A DNA stretch of 64,000 nt from an uncultured Collinsella sp. Lineage in GTDB: Bacteria; Actinomycetota; Coriobacteriia; Coriobacteriales; Coriobacteriaceae. The DNA lies in assembly GCA_902491055.1 (NCBI GenBank), contig CABUGI010000002.1, positions 12,209 to 76,208 on the forward strand, written 5' to 3'. The translations under genes were made by a program, and so were the position numbers. Shown here piece by piece: positions 35,820 through 44,265 of the stretch; within the stretch, counting starts at the first letter, position 1, and each line of letters starts with the position of its first letter. The notes under the pieces are model-generated. The model saw nothing but the letters and a program-made list of their open reading frames with translations. It searched no databases and had not been told where the DNA came from.

Positions 35820-36483
35820 GACATATCCCGTCTATTACCTTGAGGACGCAATGAACAACCTCGGGGATTGCTTCGACTATGCCGTTAACGATTACGGAGC
35901 AGAAGGATCGGAAGTTGCTGAACTCTTTTGCCTGAGCGGCGTAGCTCGCGAGTTCGAACGCGGCAACGCATGGGTAGTGTCGGGAAAGTCGGGCGTTGAA
36001 CTATTTGCGCTCATCTCCGAAAGATCTGGTTACCAAACAGGGTCGATGCCAGATCGGACCTACCGATTTGAGAAGACACCAGAATATTGGACGGGCTGGA
36101 TACTGGCATATTTGCAGTGGCGCCTAGGGGGATCGTTCGAAGATCTGCTTCATGTTGTTCCATTTGATGCGCTGCGAAACCTGTACTACCCCTGGCATGA
36201 GGCCTCGGAGGAGCGCGTGGCGCGCCTTGTCTGTGATATGGCGAAGAAGGCGCCGCGTCAGACTAAACTGGCGCTAGCAAGAAAGAGGATTAAAAAAACC
36301 CAACAAGACCTGGCATACGAATCGGGTGTATCGCTCCGTTCAATCCAAATGTACGAACAGCGCCAGCGAAACATCAACGAAGCCTCGGTAACGACAGTGA
36401 GGGATATTGCAAAAGTCCTACACTGCAACATCGAAGACCTCCTAGAACCAGTCTTCGAATACAAAGAAACAAGCGCAGCGTAA
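35785..36483 (+). CDS. HTH (XRE) protein, antitoxin candidate for the DUF3990 gene
   Basis: The 232-residue protein has an N-terminal ~150-residue domain without clear family and a C-terminal XRE helix-turn-helix (ARKRIKKTQQDLAYESGVSL, then SIQMYEQRQRNI..VRDIAKVLHCNIEDLLEP). The ATG follows GGGAGG inside the toxin gene. The larger N-terminal part may bind the toxin, and the HTH part may bind the palindrome at 35073. The end of the gene is unusually A-rich in its codon choice. Confidence 0.8.
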   Translation: MIQELTDRGPSRTYPVYYLEDAMNNLGDCFDYAVNDYGAEGSEVAELFCLSGVAREFERGNAWVVSGKSGVELFALISERSGYQTGSMPDRTYRFEKTPEYWTGWILAYLQWRLGGSFEDLLHVVPFDALRNLYYPWHEASEERVARLVCDMAKKAPRQTKLALARKRIKKTQQDLAYESGVSLRSIQMYEQRQRNINEASVTTVRDIAKVLHCNIEDLLEPVFEYKETSAA

Positions 36484-36619
36484 ACCAAGCGCACAGGCGA
36501 AGCCTGTCACTAGTAAGTGCCCCTACCTAGCAAGAGCCCCTACCAATAAAAAGCAACTATCAGCCCGGCGCTTTTACAAAGCGTAGGTCCCTGTAGCCGC
36601 CGTCAGCGAAGCTAACGTA

Positions 36620-36744
36620 GGGGAGGCCAGGGGCTTTGCCCCCAAATCTTTCCGCAGGACGGCAGGACCCCCGCCGCACGAAGTGCGCAGCGGGGGTCCT
36701 GCCATGTCCGAGGACGATTTGGGGGCAAAGCCCCTGGCCTCCCC
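36620..36744 (-). terminator. Nested double hairpin after thrB, family C copy 2
   Basis: Outer arms at 36620-36648 and 36716-36744 are perfect complements (GGGGAGGCCAGGGGCTTTGC..). The inner stem is GGCAGGACCCCCGC with its complement. Read from thrB, the first joint is GTCCTCGGACAT and the second GTCCTGCGGA, the same as after the pfl genes. A further imperfect outer pairing (CTGTAGCCGCCGTC with GACGGCGACTACAG) reaches the thrB stop codon. Confidence 0.8.
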
Positions 36745-36765
36745 GGCGAGTATACGGGACGGCGA

Positions 36766-37647
36766 CTACAGGTATTCGATCTGGGCGCCTTCCGTGTCGC
36801 ACGTCAGAATATGCGTGTCACACTTGGGGAACTGCTCGCGCAGCTTGACCTGCAGGAACTTCGCCACGATGGTGTCGTCAGTCACGGCCATGAGGGTCGA
36901 GCCGGAGCCACTGATCCAGATGGTCTTGGCGCCTCCGTTAAGGCAGGTGTCGCGCACGGCGTTGTAGTCGGGGATGAGGCGGCGGCGATAGGGCTCCTGG
37001 ATGCGGTCGTCGTTGGCGGCGGCAATCAGGTCGAGGTCACCAGTCTCCAGGCCGCGCGTCATGCCGGCGATGCGGCCCATTTGCCATACGGCGGTGGAGA
37101 GTGGAATCTCCTGCGGCACAACCTTGCGCGCCTCGCTCGTATGCACCTCGTAGGGCGGAATCACGGTAATAAAACGCAGGCGATCGCTCACCTCGTAGCG
37201 CAGGCACTGGGGGAGCGAATCGGTCGGCGTAAAGGAACAGACGGCGCCGCCCAGGATAGCGGGGGCGACGTTATCGGGATGGCCCTCGACTTCGGTGGCA
37301 ATGCGAACCAGCTCGGCGCGGTCGACGGTGTGGCCTGTCAGTGCGGCGGCGGCCATAATGCCGGCGACGACGCAGGTGGAGCTGGAGCCCAGGCCGCGGG
37401 CGACGGGCACGTCGGTCTGGATGTCGATGGCAACGGGAAAAGCCGGCTCGCCCCATGCAGCCAGTGCATCGACAAAGCTCACGTAGACCAGGTTGTTCTC
37501 GTTTTGGAATTCCTCGGGGCAGCCCGTGATGGTGAGTTTGTCGGCGCGCTCGAAGGTGAAGTGCGAGTAGAGGCTGACGGCCATGCCGAGGGTGTCGTAG
37601 CCGATGCCTAGGTTGGCGCTGGTTGCTGGGACGGTGATTTTGATCAT
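36766..37647 (-). CDS. thrB: Homoserine kinase
   Basis: The 293-residue GHMP kinase begins MIKITVPATSANLGIGYDTLG and has the ATP-binding PVARGLGSSSTCVVAG. It phosphorylates homoserine for threonine synthase. The start is the ATG at 37647, eight bases after AGGAGG; the longer frame upstream has no ribosome site. thrC lies upstream on the same strand, but a terminator and a long hairpin lie between them, so thrB may have its own promoter. Confidence 0.95.
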   Translation of the reverse strand: MIKITVPATSANLGIGYDTLGMAVSLYSHFTFERADKLTITGCPEEFQNENNLVYVSFVDALAAWGEPAFPVAIDIQTDVPVARGLGSSSTCVVAGIMAAAALTGHTVDRAELVRIATEVEGHPDNVAPAILGGAVCSFTPTDSLPQCLRYEVSDRLRFITVIPPYEVHTSEARKVVPQEIPLSTAVWQMGRIAGMTRGLETGDLDLIAAANDDRIQEPYRRRLIPDYNAVRDTCLNGGAKTIWISGSGSTLMAVTDDTIVAKFLQVKLREQFPKCDTHILTCDTEGAQIEYL

Positions 37648-37661
37648 GTGGGTCCTCCTGG

Positions 37662-37773
37662 GCGGGTCTGGCCGTTTAGTTCGCTGCTCGGGCAGTCCTG
37701 GCTCGCTCGGAAAGCACATTAAGTGCTTTCCGGCTCGTGCGGAACTCGCGACGAACTAAACGGCCAGACCCGC
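37662..37773. repeat. Nested inverted repeat between thrC and thrB
   Basis: Arms GCGGGTCTGGCCGTTTAGTT (CG) at 37662-37683 and their exact complement at 37752-37773 enclose an inner stem GGAAAGCAC/GTGCTTTCC. One arm abuts the thrB ribosome site, so the structure would fall in the thrB leader or at the end of read-through from thrC. Confidence 0.75.
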
Positions 37774-37805
37774 TCGCATGCTCGTCATTATCCCAAAAGC
37801 TAAAT

Positions 37806-37837
37806 AAAAAGAAGGTGCGCCGGCTTTCGCCGGCGCT
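37806..37837 (-). terminator. Terminator of thrC
   Basis: GCGCCGGC-tttc-GCCGGCGC lies 12 bases after the thrC stop codon and is followed on the - strand by CTTCTTTTT. Confidence 0.88.
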
Positions 37838-37848
37838 TAATGAGGGAT

Positions 37849-39366
37849 CTAGTTGGTGCTCATTCGTTTTGCTGCGGACTCGACGTAGCTTGCCATCTCA
37901 TCGACGTCGCAGACGTCTTCGAAGCGGACGGGCTTGGACTCGAGTTCGGCGAGCTGGGCTGGGGCGACCGTGTTGGTTGCCTGCTCGAGCACGCGCATGG
38001 CCTCAAAGTCGTCCTCGGGAACGTCGAGGCCCAGGGCATCGCAGCAGGCGCGCGGGAACTTGTAGGGGCTGGCGGTCGAAAGCAGCACGCGGGCCTTGGC
38101 GCCCTCGGTGGGGGCGACCTGCTCAAAGACGTGATAGCCGCAAGCGGTGTGCGGGTCGATCACGTAGCCGTTGGCATCCCAGCAGCTCTTGATGGCGGCG
38201 CGAACCTCGTCCTCGCTGGCCCAGCCGCAGCCAAATACGCTCTGGATCTTGGCCAGCAGCTCGGCAGGCACCTCGTAGCGACCGGTCTGGGCAAGCTGCT
38301 CCATAAGGCCGGCAACGAGCTCGCAGTCGCCGTCGGACAGGAAGTAGAGCATGCGCTCCAGATTAGAGCTAATAAGGATGTCCATCGACGGCGAAATGGT
38401 CGTGAAGAACGGACGGTTGCGGTCGTAGACGCCGGTGGTCAGGAAGTCAGCCAGCACGTTGTTCTTGTCGCTTGCGACGATGAGCTTGGCGACGGGCAGG
38501 CCCATGCGCTTGGCATAGTAGCCGGCCAGGATATCGCCAAAGTTGCCGGTCGGTACGCAGAACTCCACGGCGTCGCCGGCCTCGATAGCGCCTGCGCGCA
38601 GCAGCTGCGCATAGGCGGCAAAGTAGTAGACGACCTGCGGTACCAGACGGCCGACGTTGATGGAGTTGGCGCTCGAAAGCACCGTGCCGGCGGCCTCTAG
38701 ACGTTCGGCAAGCTCCTTATCGGCAAAGATGCGCTTGACGGCACTCTGGGCATCGTCGAAGTTGCCGCGGATGCCGCAGACGGCGACGTTATCGCCCTCC
38801 TGAGTGGACATCTGCAGATTTTGCACGCGGCTGACTTTGCCCTCGGGATAAAAGACGGTGATGCCCGTGCCCGGGGCGTCGGCAAAGCCGGCGAGTGCTG
38901 CCTTGCCTGTGTCGCCCGATGTGGCGGTGACGATCATGATGCGCTCGGCGCCACCGTCCTTGGCGGAGGTGCGGGCCATCAGGCGGGGGAGCATCTGCAG
39001 GGCGACGTCCTTGAAGGCGCTCGTGGGGCCGCCAAAGAGCTCCATCACATAGGTCTGAGGGGCGTCAGCGCCCGGCGCAGCGTCGAGTTTGACGAGCGGT
39101 GTAACCTCTTCATTCGCAAACGTACCGCGGTAAGCCTCATTCACACAGGCTGAAATTTCTTCGTCCGTGTAATCGTTCAGTAACATTCCCAACACATTTT
39201 GAGCGATTTCAAAGTACGATTTATCTGCAAGCGAGCTGATATCGACCTGCTGGGTGCCAAGCTCGTCCGAGACAAACAAACCCCCGTCGGGAGCTATGCC
39301 GGTGCGGATTGCCACCTTACTTGAGCATGATAAAGTGCGTCCTCGTGTACTATGATAAGTTCCCAT
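37849..39366 (-). CDS. thrC: Threonine synthase
   Basis: The 505-residue PLP enzyme carries the lysine site GGPTSAFKD (Lys119) and the phosphate-binding VTATSGDTGKAAL. Its length fits the long bacterial/yeast type. It converts O-phosphohomoserine to threonine. The start at 39366 (MGTYHSTRG) follows GAGGAG; an in-frame ATG at 39411 lacks a site. lysC is divergent, with about 100 bp between. Confidence 0.95.
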   Translation of the reverse strand: MGTYHSTRGRTLSCSSKVAIRTGIAPDGGLFVSDELGTQQVDISSLADKSYFEIAQNVLGMLLNDYTDEEISACVNEAYRGTFANEEVTPLVKLDAAPGADAPQTYVMELFGGPTSAFKDVALQMLPRLMARTSAKDGGAERIMIVTATSGDTGKAALAGFADAPGTGITVFYPEGKVSRVQNLQMSTQEGDNVAVCGIRGNFDDAQSAVKRIFADKELAERLEAAGTVLSSANSINVGRLVPQVVYYFAAYAQLLRAGAIEAGDAVEFCVPTGNFGDILAGYYAKRMGLPVAKLIVASDKNNVLADFLTTGVYDRNRPFFTTISPSMDILISSNLERMLYFLSDGDCELVAGLMEQLAQTGRYEVPAELLAKIQSVFGCGWASEDEVRAAIKSCWDANGYVIDPHTACGYHVFEQVAPTEGAKARVLLSTASPYKFPRACCDALGLDVPEDDFEAMRVLEQATNTVAPAQLAELESKPVRFEDVCDVDEMASYVESAAKRMSTN

Positions 39367-39469
39367 ATAACAGTGCTCCTCGGATACCTTGGTCCCAATC
39401 GGTGAACCCATGGTATCAGAGCACGCAAAACAGGTTTGCAGAGGCTTTTAGAAAGGTAACCTCCACGCC

Positions 39470-40858
39470 ATGATAAAAATTGCCAAATTTGGCGGCTCGT
39501 CGGTCGCCGACGCCGAACACTTCAAGAAGATCAAGGCCATCGTCGATGCCGATCCGGCCCGCCGTTTTGTGGTGGTTTCCGCCTGCGGTCGCCGCTTTAA
39601 GGGCGACACCAAGGTGACCGACCTGCTCTACCTGGTTAACGCTCACGTTAAGTATCATGTGTCGTGTGAGGAGCTGCTCGAGGACATTGGCCAGCGCTAC
39701 TTTGATATTGCTGACGAGCTGGAGCTCACCTATCCCATCCGCGAAGAGTTTGCGGCCTTTGCCGAGCGTGCTCGCTCCGGTGGCTACTCTACTGAGGAGC
39801 TCGTAAGCCGCGGCGAGTACTTCACCGCTCGCCTGATGGCCGAGTACCTGGGTCTGCCGTTCCTGGACGCCGCGACGGTTGTGGCGTTCCATCACGACGG
39901 TACGCTCAGCATGAACCGCACCTCCGAGCTGGTGCAGGAGTACGGCCAGCAGGGCGGCTTTGTTATGCCCGGTTTCTACGGCGCGACGCGTGAGGGCCAG
40001 ATCAAGCTGCTTGATCGTGGCGGTGGCGATATTTCGGGCTCGATTCTGGCCAAGTGCCTTGGCGCCGATCTGTACGAGAACTGGACCGACGTTTCGGGCT
40101 TCTATTCTGCCGATCCGCGTATTGTTCCCGAGGCTCAGCCCATTGCGCGCGTTACCTACGAGGAGCTGCGCGAGCTTTCGTACATGGGCGCAAGCGTCCT
40201 ACACGAGGAGGCCGTGTTCCCCGTGCGCGAGGCAGGCATTCCGCTGGTCATCAAGAACACCAATGCGCCGCAGGACCCCGGCACCATCATTAGCGAGACG
40301 GCTGACGAGGGCGAGGCGGAGCCCATCATTACCGGCGTGACCGGCAAACGCGGCTTTGTCGCCATCAATGTGGCCCGCGACCGCACCAAGCCCCGTGTCG
40401 GCTTTATGCGCCGCGCGCTTTCGGTCTTCGAGCGCTATGACGTTTCCGTTGAGCACATGCCCACCGGTGTCGACCGCTTTGGCGCCGTGGTGCAGGAGCA
40501 GGACGTTCACGATTCGCTGTACTCGCTTGTGAGCGACATTCAGCAGGAGGTCGAGCCGCTCGAGATCGAGGTTGTCGAGGGCTTGGCGCTCATCGCTACC
40601 GTCGGTCGTAACCTGCGCGGCCGCGCGGGTATCTCGGGCCACCTGTTTGGCATGCTTGGCCAGGCCGGCGTGAGCGTGCGCATGATTTCGCAGAGCTGCG
40701 ACGAGATCAACATCATTATCGGTGTTGAGGAGAAAGACTTCGACCTGGCGATTCAGACCATTTACCGTGCCTTCTCCGACGAGAACGGCATTGTGAAGGT
40801 CTCCGACTTGGAGGCTCCCACGCCGGTCGATCCCACCCTGGCTGCGCTCAAAAAGTAG
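39470..40858 (+). CDS. lysC: Aspartate kinase
   Basis: The 462-residue protein begins MIKIAKFGGSSVADAEHF and contains FYGATREGQIKLLDRGGGDISGS and two C-terminal ACT repeats (from about residue 300). It makes aspartyl phosphate at the head of the lysine, threonine and methionine pathways, and ACT domains bind the feedback amino acids. GAAAGG precedes the ATG. asd follows 174 bases later on the same strand. Confidence 0.95.
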   Translation: MIKIAKFGGSSVADAEHFKKIKAIVDADPARRFVVVSACGRRFKGDTKVTDLLYLVNAHVKYHVSCEELLEDIGQRYFDIADELELTYPIREEFAAFAERARSGGYSTEELVSRGEYFTARLMAEYLGLPFLDAATVVAFHHDGTLSMNRTSELVQEYGQQGGFVMPGFYGATREGQIKLLDRGGGDISGSILAKCLGADLYENWTDVSGFYSADPRIVPEAQPIARVTYEELRELSYMGASVLHEEAVFPVREAGIPLVIKNTNAPQDPGTIISETADEGEAEPIITGVTGKRGFVAINVARDRTKPRVGFMRRALSVFERYDVSVEHMPTGVDRFGAVVQEQDVHDSLYSLVSDIQQEVEPLEIEVVEGLALIATVGRNLRGRAGISGHLFGMLGQAGVSVRMISQSCDEINIIIGVEEKDFDLAIQTIYRAFSDENGIVKVSDLEAPTPVDPTLAALKK

Positions 40859-41032
40859 CGACTGCTCGGTAGATTTTTTGGATCATGTCTCATAAATCTA
40901 CGGCGGGGCGTTTCGTTTCGGTTTCGTTTCGACGGGGCGGGTTTCGTGCCTGCCCCGTTCTTGTATACACTGGCAACAATAATCGGCCTGCTCGGCGTGC
41001 GGGCAAAAGCCAAAACCTTTAAAGGGGGAAGC

Positions 41033-42058
41033 ATGAAACAGTACACGGTTGCTATTTTGGGCGCGACGGGAGCCGTGGGCACCCAGATGCTCGAGTGCCT
41101 CAACGAGCAGGAGTTCCCGGTCGGCAAGCTCAAGCTGTTGGCAAGTGCACGCTCCGCGGGCAAGACCGTTGAGTTCCGCGGCGAGCAGATCGTGATCGAA
41201 GAGGCTTGCCCCGAGGCCTTTGAGGGCTGTGATATTGTGCTCGGAGCCGCCGGCGACGATATCGCGAAGGAGCTACTGCCCGAGGCCGTCAAGCGCGGTG
41301 CCGTCGTGGTCGACAACAGCCACGCCTTCCGCATGGATCCCGAGGTGCCGCTGGTCGTGCCCGAGATCAATGCCGACGATATCAAGTGGCATCACGGCCT
41401 TATCGCCAACCCCAACTGCGCGACCATTATCGGCCTGGTTCCCACGTGGCCGCTGCATCAGCTCGCCGGCGTGAAGCGCATGATCGTTTCGACGTATCAG
41501 GCGGCTTCGGGTGCCGGCGCTCCCGGTATGGCCGAGCTCGAGGCTCAGCTGGCCGCCCTGGGCCGCGGCGAGGAGATTCCCGAGCCGCGCGCGTTTGCCG
41601 CCCAGCTGGCGAGCAACCTGATTCCGCAGATTGGCGGCGTCAAGGAGGAGGGCTTTACCTCCGAGGAGATGAAGCTGCAAAACGAGGGCCGCAAGATCAT
41701 GCACCTGCCCGAGCTGCGCGTGAACTGCACCTGCGTGCGCGTGCCCGTGCTGCGTTCGCACTCCGAGAGCATTACGCTCGAGTTTGAGCGCGATATTACG
41801 GTGGAAGAGGCCCGTGCTGCGCTGGCTGCCGCTCCGGGCGTGAAGCTGGTTGACGACATGAGCGCCGATGATGCGCACGATCGCTTCCCCATGCCGATGG
41901 ATACGTCCGACCAGGACCTGATCTGGGTCGGTCGCGTGCGCCGCGACATCTCGAACCCCGAGGCTGCGCGCGGTATTACCTTCTGGTGCTGCGGCGACCA
42001 AATCCGTAAGGGCGCGGCGACCAACGCCGTCCAGATCGCCAAGCTGCTCTGCGAGTAA
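41033..42058 (+). CDS. asd: Aspartate-semialdehyde dehydrogenase
   Basis: The 341-residue protein has the NADP-binding ILGATGAVGTQML start, catalytic Cys129 in ANPNCATI, and the late His region. It reduces aspartyl phosphate to aspartate semialdehyde. The ATG at 41033 follows AAAGGGGGAAGC. It follows lysC, and a long double hairpin closes the unit. Confidence 0.95.
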   Translation: MKQYTVAILGATGAVGTQMLECLNEQEFPVGKLKLLASARSAGKTVEFRGEQIVIEEACPEAFEGCDIVLGAAGDDIAKELLPEAVKRGAVVVDNSHAFRMDPEVPLVVPEINADDIKWHHGLIANPNCATIIGLVPTWPLHQLAGVKRMIVSTYQAASGAGAPGMAELEAQLAALGRGEEIPEPRAFAAQLASNLIPQIGGVKEEGFTSEEMKLQNEGRKIMHLPELRVNCTCVRVPVLRSHSESITLEFERDITVEEARAALAAAPGVKLVDDMSADDAHDRFPMPMDTSDQDLIWVGRVRRDISNPEAARGITFWCCGDQIRKGAATNAVQIAKLLCE

Positions 42059-42072
42059 CGGTTGATCTGTCC

Positions 42073-42202
42073 GGCGGGGGCCGGGCTTAGTTTTCAGAAC
42101 GTCCTCGACCATGTGTGGCGCCTTGTCCTGCTCCTTCGGAGCCGCGGATAAGGCGCCACACTGGTCTGCGGAGTGTTCTGAAAACTAAGCCCGGCCCCCG
42201 CC
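42073..42202 (+). terminator. Nested double hairpin after asd, family C copy 3
   Basis: Perfect outer arms lie at 42073-42100 (GGCGGGGGCCGGGCTTAG..) and 42175-42202. The inner stem is GTGTGGCGCCTT with AAGGCGCCACAC. The joints are GTCCTCGACCAT and TGGTCTGCGG, close to those after the pfl genes and thrB although the arms are unrelated. It begins 14 bases after the stop codon. Confidence 0.8.
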
Positions 42203-42312
42203 TGCGGTGACGCTGCTGCGAGCGGTCTGCGATGGGGCCGTTGTTGGTTGGGGCCGCTGGGCTGATGTGGGGGGGACGTGGCTGTTGCGGGCCCTGGTTC
42301 CGGCGGCGGCCC

Positions 42313-42468
42313 CGGCGCTTTGCGCCTGCCGCCTTGGGGGGACTGTGGGGTGCGGCCGGCAGCTGCGGCGCGTTGCGCCTGCTGCCTGGGGTGACTGCGG
42401 GGCCGTGACGGCAGCCGCGGCGCTGTCGCGCCTGCTGCCTGGGGCGACTTTGGGGTTGGGGTGAATCG
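42313..42468. repeat. Three imperfect tandem repeats of ~53 bp, very G+C-rich
   Basis: Units start at 42313, 42366 and 42418 and share CGGCGC..TGCGCCTGCTGCCT, GGGG-GACT and GGGG. The stretch 42207-42470 has no gene; frames through it lack ribosome sites. Confidence 0.75.
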
Positions 42469-42472
42469 GGGT

Positions 42473-42642
42473 CTAATACTTTGCCGAGAAGTGAACGACC
42501 TTATTTGGACCCCCGAAGCATTGACATTTTTTGACCGCTATTTCCTGCGGTTTTGCTGCGCGAATCCTGCGGTTTTATGGTCTAAAGGTGTGGATGCTCC
42601 GGGGCTTCGTTTTTACTCGTTCACTTCTCGGGAAAGTATTAG
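42473..42642. repeat. MITE-like element, 170 bp, 26-bp inverted ends
   Basis: CTAATACTTTGCCGAGAAGT (GAACGA) at 42473-42498 is the complement of 42617-42642 with one mismatch. The inside has a repeated TCCTGCGGTTTT and no gene. Another 165 bp up to ogt show nothing recognised. Confidence 0.75.
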
Positions 42643-42809
42643 AGCTCAGCTGATAGAGGTACCGCTCTGGCGTCGATGCCCCGCGTCTTCTTCGCTTGAT
42701 TGGGGAAAACAGCCTCGCTTAAGCAATTGCGAGCCCGCCCAGACGTATCTGCGGGGTTGTCTGCACAATTCGCGGTATTATGTTTGCGAAGTTTTGAAAG
42801 GAGCCGCTG

Positions 42810-43388
42810 GTGGTCACGACGACGTTTGCTTCGCCTTTGGGCGAAATCTTGCTTGCCGCTGATGGCCGCGGTCTGACGGGGCTTTGGTTTGAGGGGCAGG
42901 AGCACTTTGGCTCCACGCTTCTCAAAGAAGATCCCGAACATGTTGAAGGCGCCGATGCGGTTTCTGGTGCTGGCGGCATGTCGTCGGTGAGTCCGGCAAA
43001 TGGCGCGGCTTCTTCGGTGCTTGAGCGTTCTTGGGCTTGGCTGAATGCTTATTTTGCGGGGCAGGAGCCTCGGTTTACGCCGCCGTTGCATATGATTGGT
43101 ACGGCGTTTCAGCGCGAGGTTTGGTTTGAGCTGCTTTCAATTCCGCGTGGCGAGGTCGCCACTTATGGCGAAATTGCGGCTCGTGTCGCCGCCCGCCATC
43201 GTGTGCCGGGAAACGAGGCTCCCGTTGTGTCCCCGCGTGCCGTGGGGGCTGCGGTTGCACGCAATCCCATTTCGATTATCGTGCCGTGCCATCGCGTGGT
43301 TGCCGCCGATGGTTCGCTCAACGGATATGCCGGCGGGCTTGACCGCAAGGAGTGGCTGCTTCGGCTCGAGGGCGCGTACGAGGAATAA
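42810..43388 (+). CDS. ogt: Methylated-DNA--protein-cysteine methyltransferase
   Basis: The 192-residue protein has the acceptor site IIVPCHRVV (Cys160), the helix RAVGAAVARNPI and the C-terminal GYAGGLDRKEWLLRLE. It removes methyl groups from O6-methylguanine in a suicide reaction. A low-complexity Ala/Gly/Ser segment (about 48-70) separates the two domains. The start is GTG at 42810 after AAAGGAG. Confidence 0.93.
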   Translation: MVTTTFASPLGEILLAADGRGLTGLWFEGQEHFGSTLLKEDPEHVEGADAVSGAGGMSSVSPANGAASSVLERSWAWLNAYFAGQEPRFTPPLHMIGTAFQREVWFELLSIPRGEVATYGEIAARVAARHRVPGNEAPVVSPRAVGAAVARNPISIIVPCHRVVAADGSLNGYAGGLDRKEWLLRLEGAYEE

Positions 43389-43458
43389 CGTTCGAGCACT
43401 TTGCATAGCCAAGACGCCGTGAAAGAACGGGATGCGCTTTCCGAATGGCGTCCCAAAC

Positions 43459-43504
43459 GGAAACCGTGTCCCGGAATACAGCCTTAGAGTGGGATGCCGT
43501 TTCC
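43459..43504. repeat. Inverted repeat after ogt
   Basis: GGAAACCGTGTCCC pairs with GGGATGCCGTTTCC across 18 bases, with two mismatches. A third related copy, GGGATGCGCTTTCCG, lies at 43429-43443. Confidence 0.5.
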
Positions 43505-43532
43505 GGTTGAGACCACTTGCTTGGACATCTTT

Positions 43533-43749
43533 CTACGCCCGCTTCTGCAGGGCATAGATCGACTTATCCATGTTGAACAGGTAAGCCGCGACGCAGACGA
43601 TGAAGAATGCCGGCAGATTACCGAAACCGAAGACTTCGCAGCCAATCAGGATGGGTGCGAGCAGCGTATTGGTGGCGCTGCCAAAGACGGCTGCGTAGCC
43701 CAGCGCGGCGCAAAGCGCGATGGACATGCCGAGTTGAGCCTCGTTATGG
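43533..43749 (-). pseudogene. C-terminal fragment of a ClC-type chloride channel
   Basis: On the - strand the frame reads HNEAQLGMSIALCAALGYAA, VFGSATNTLLAPILIGCEVF and ..AAYLFNMDKSIYALQKR, then a stop. This matches the last membrane helices and end of ClC voltage-gated chloride channels. Only about 70 residues remain and no start or upstream domain exists; the fragment abuts a piece of an unrelated gene. Confidence 0.7.
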
Positions 43750-44095
43750 CGACATCTGGGTAACAGAAAGGCCCGCGTTCCTCAGAGGCAAGATAGGCAA
43801 TTCTGCTTTTGAGGTAGATCTCAATTCTGCCGACCGCATCAAACATTAACTGCCGGAGGGCTCGGTCAAATTCATACGTGTAGATGATGGTTTCGAATGT
43901 TGTGCCTTCGCGAAAGATGGTAATCCCGGACTTGCATTTGGTTTTGTAGGGAAACCAGTAGGCCGACAGTCTGTAGTGGCCGACTTCGACCAAAGCTCGC
44001 TCGAGTTCGCTTTGATCAGAGCACTTAAGACCCCTGTATTCTGTCAATAGTGCTATTTGTTCGTTGATGGATATCCACGACTTCTGCTATTTCAT
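43750..44095 (-). pseudogene. Broken Abi_2 (AbiD/F-like) abortive-infection gene
   Basis: From 44095 the frame reads M-K-stop-Q-K-S-W-I-S-I-N-E-Q-I-A-L-L, then TEYRGLKCSDQSELERALVE, VGHYRLSAYWFPYKTK.. and FDRALRQLMFDAVGRIEIYL. This is the N-terminal half of an Abi_2 protein, with a TAG at the third codon and loss of the C-terminal half at the junction with the ClC fragment near 43750. Either defect should inactivate it. Confidence 0.65.
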
Positions 44096-44265
44096 TTAAG
44101 CCTCTTGATAGAAAAAGAGCTGGAGTTGCGCATCGTTGAGAGGCTTTCCAGCTTTAGCAAAACAAACTTATAAGATGCGACGGGCCGCGTCAAGATAATT
44201 ACCGGACGGCCTAGGAGGCGGCTAGTTGGCTGGCTTAAAACCCAGCGCGTGAAATGACGCCCACG

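Noticed and set aside
36811..38700. Long + strand frames over thrB and thrC
   Set aside because: They are antisense to well-recognised threonine genes and lack ribosome sites.
39367..39469. Lysine or threonine riboswitch/attenuator before lysC or thrC
   Set aside because: The 103-bp divergent region is too short for a lysine riboswitch and shows no leader peptide with repeated Thr, Ile or Lys codons.
42207..42464. 85-codon frame through the G+C-rich tandem repeats
   Set aside because: Its composition (Ala, Gly, Leu, Arg repeats) follows the DNA repeat; no ribosome site.
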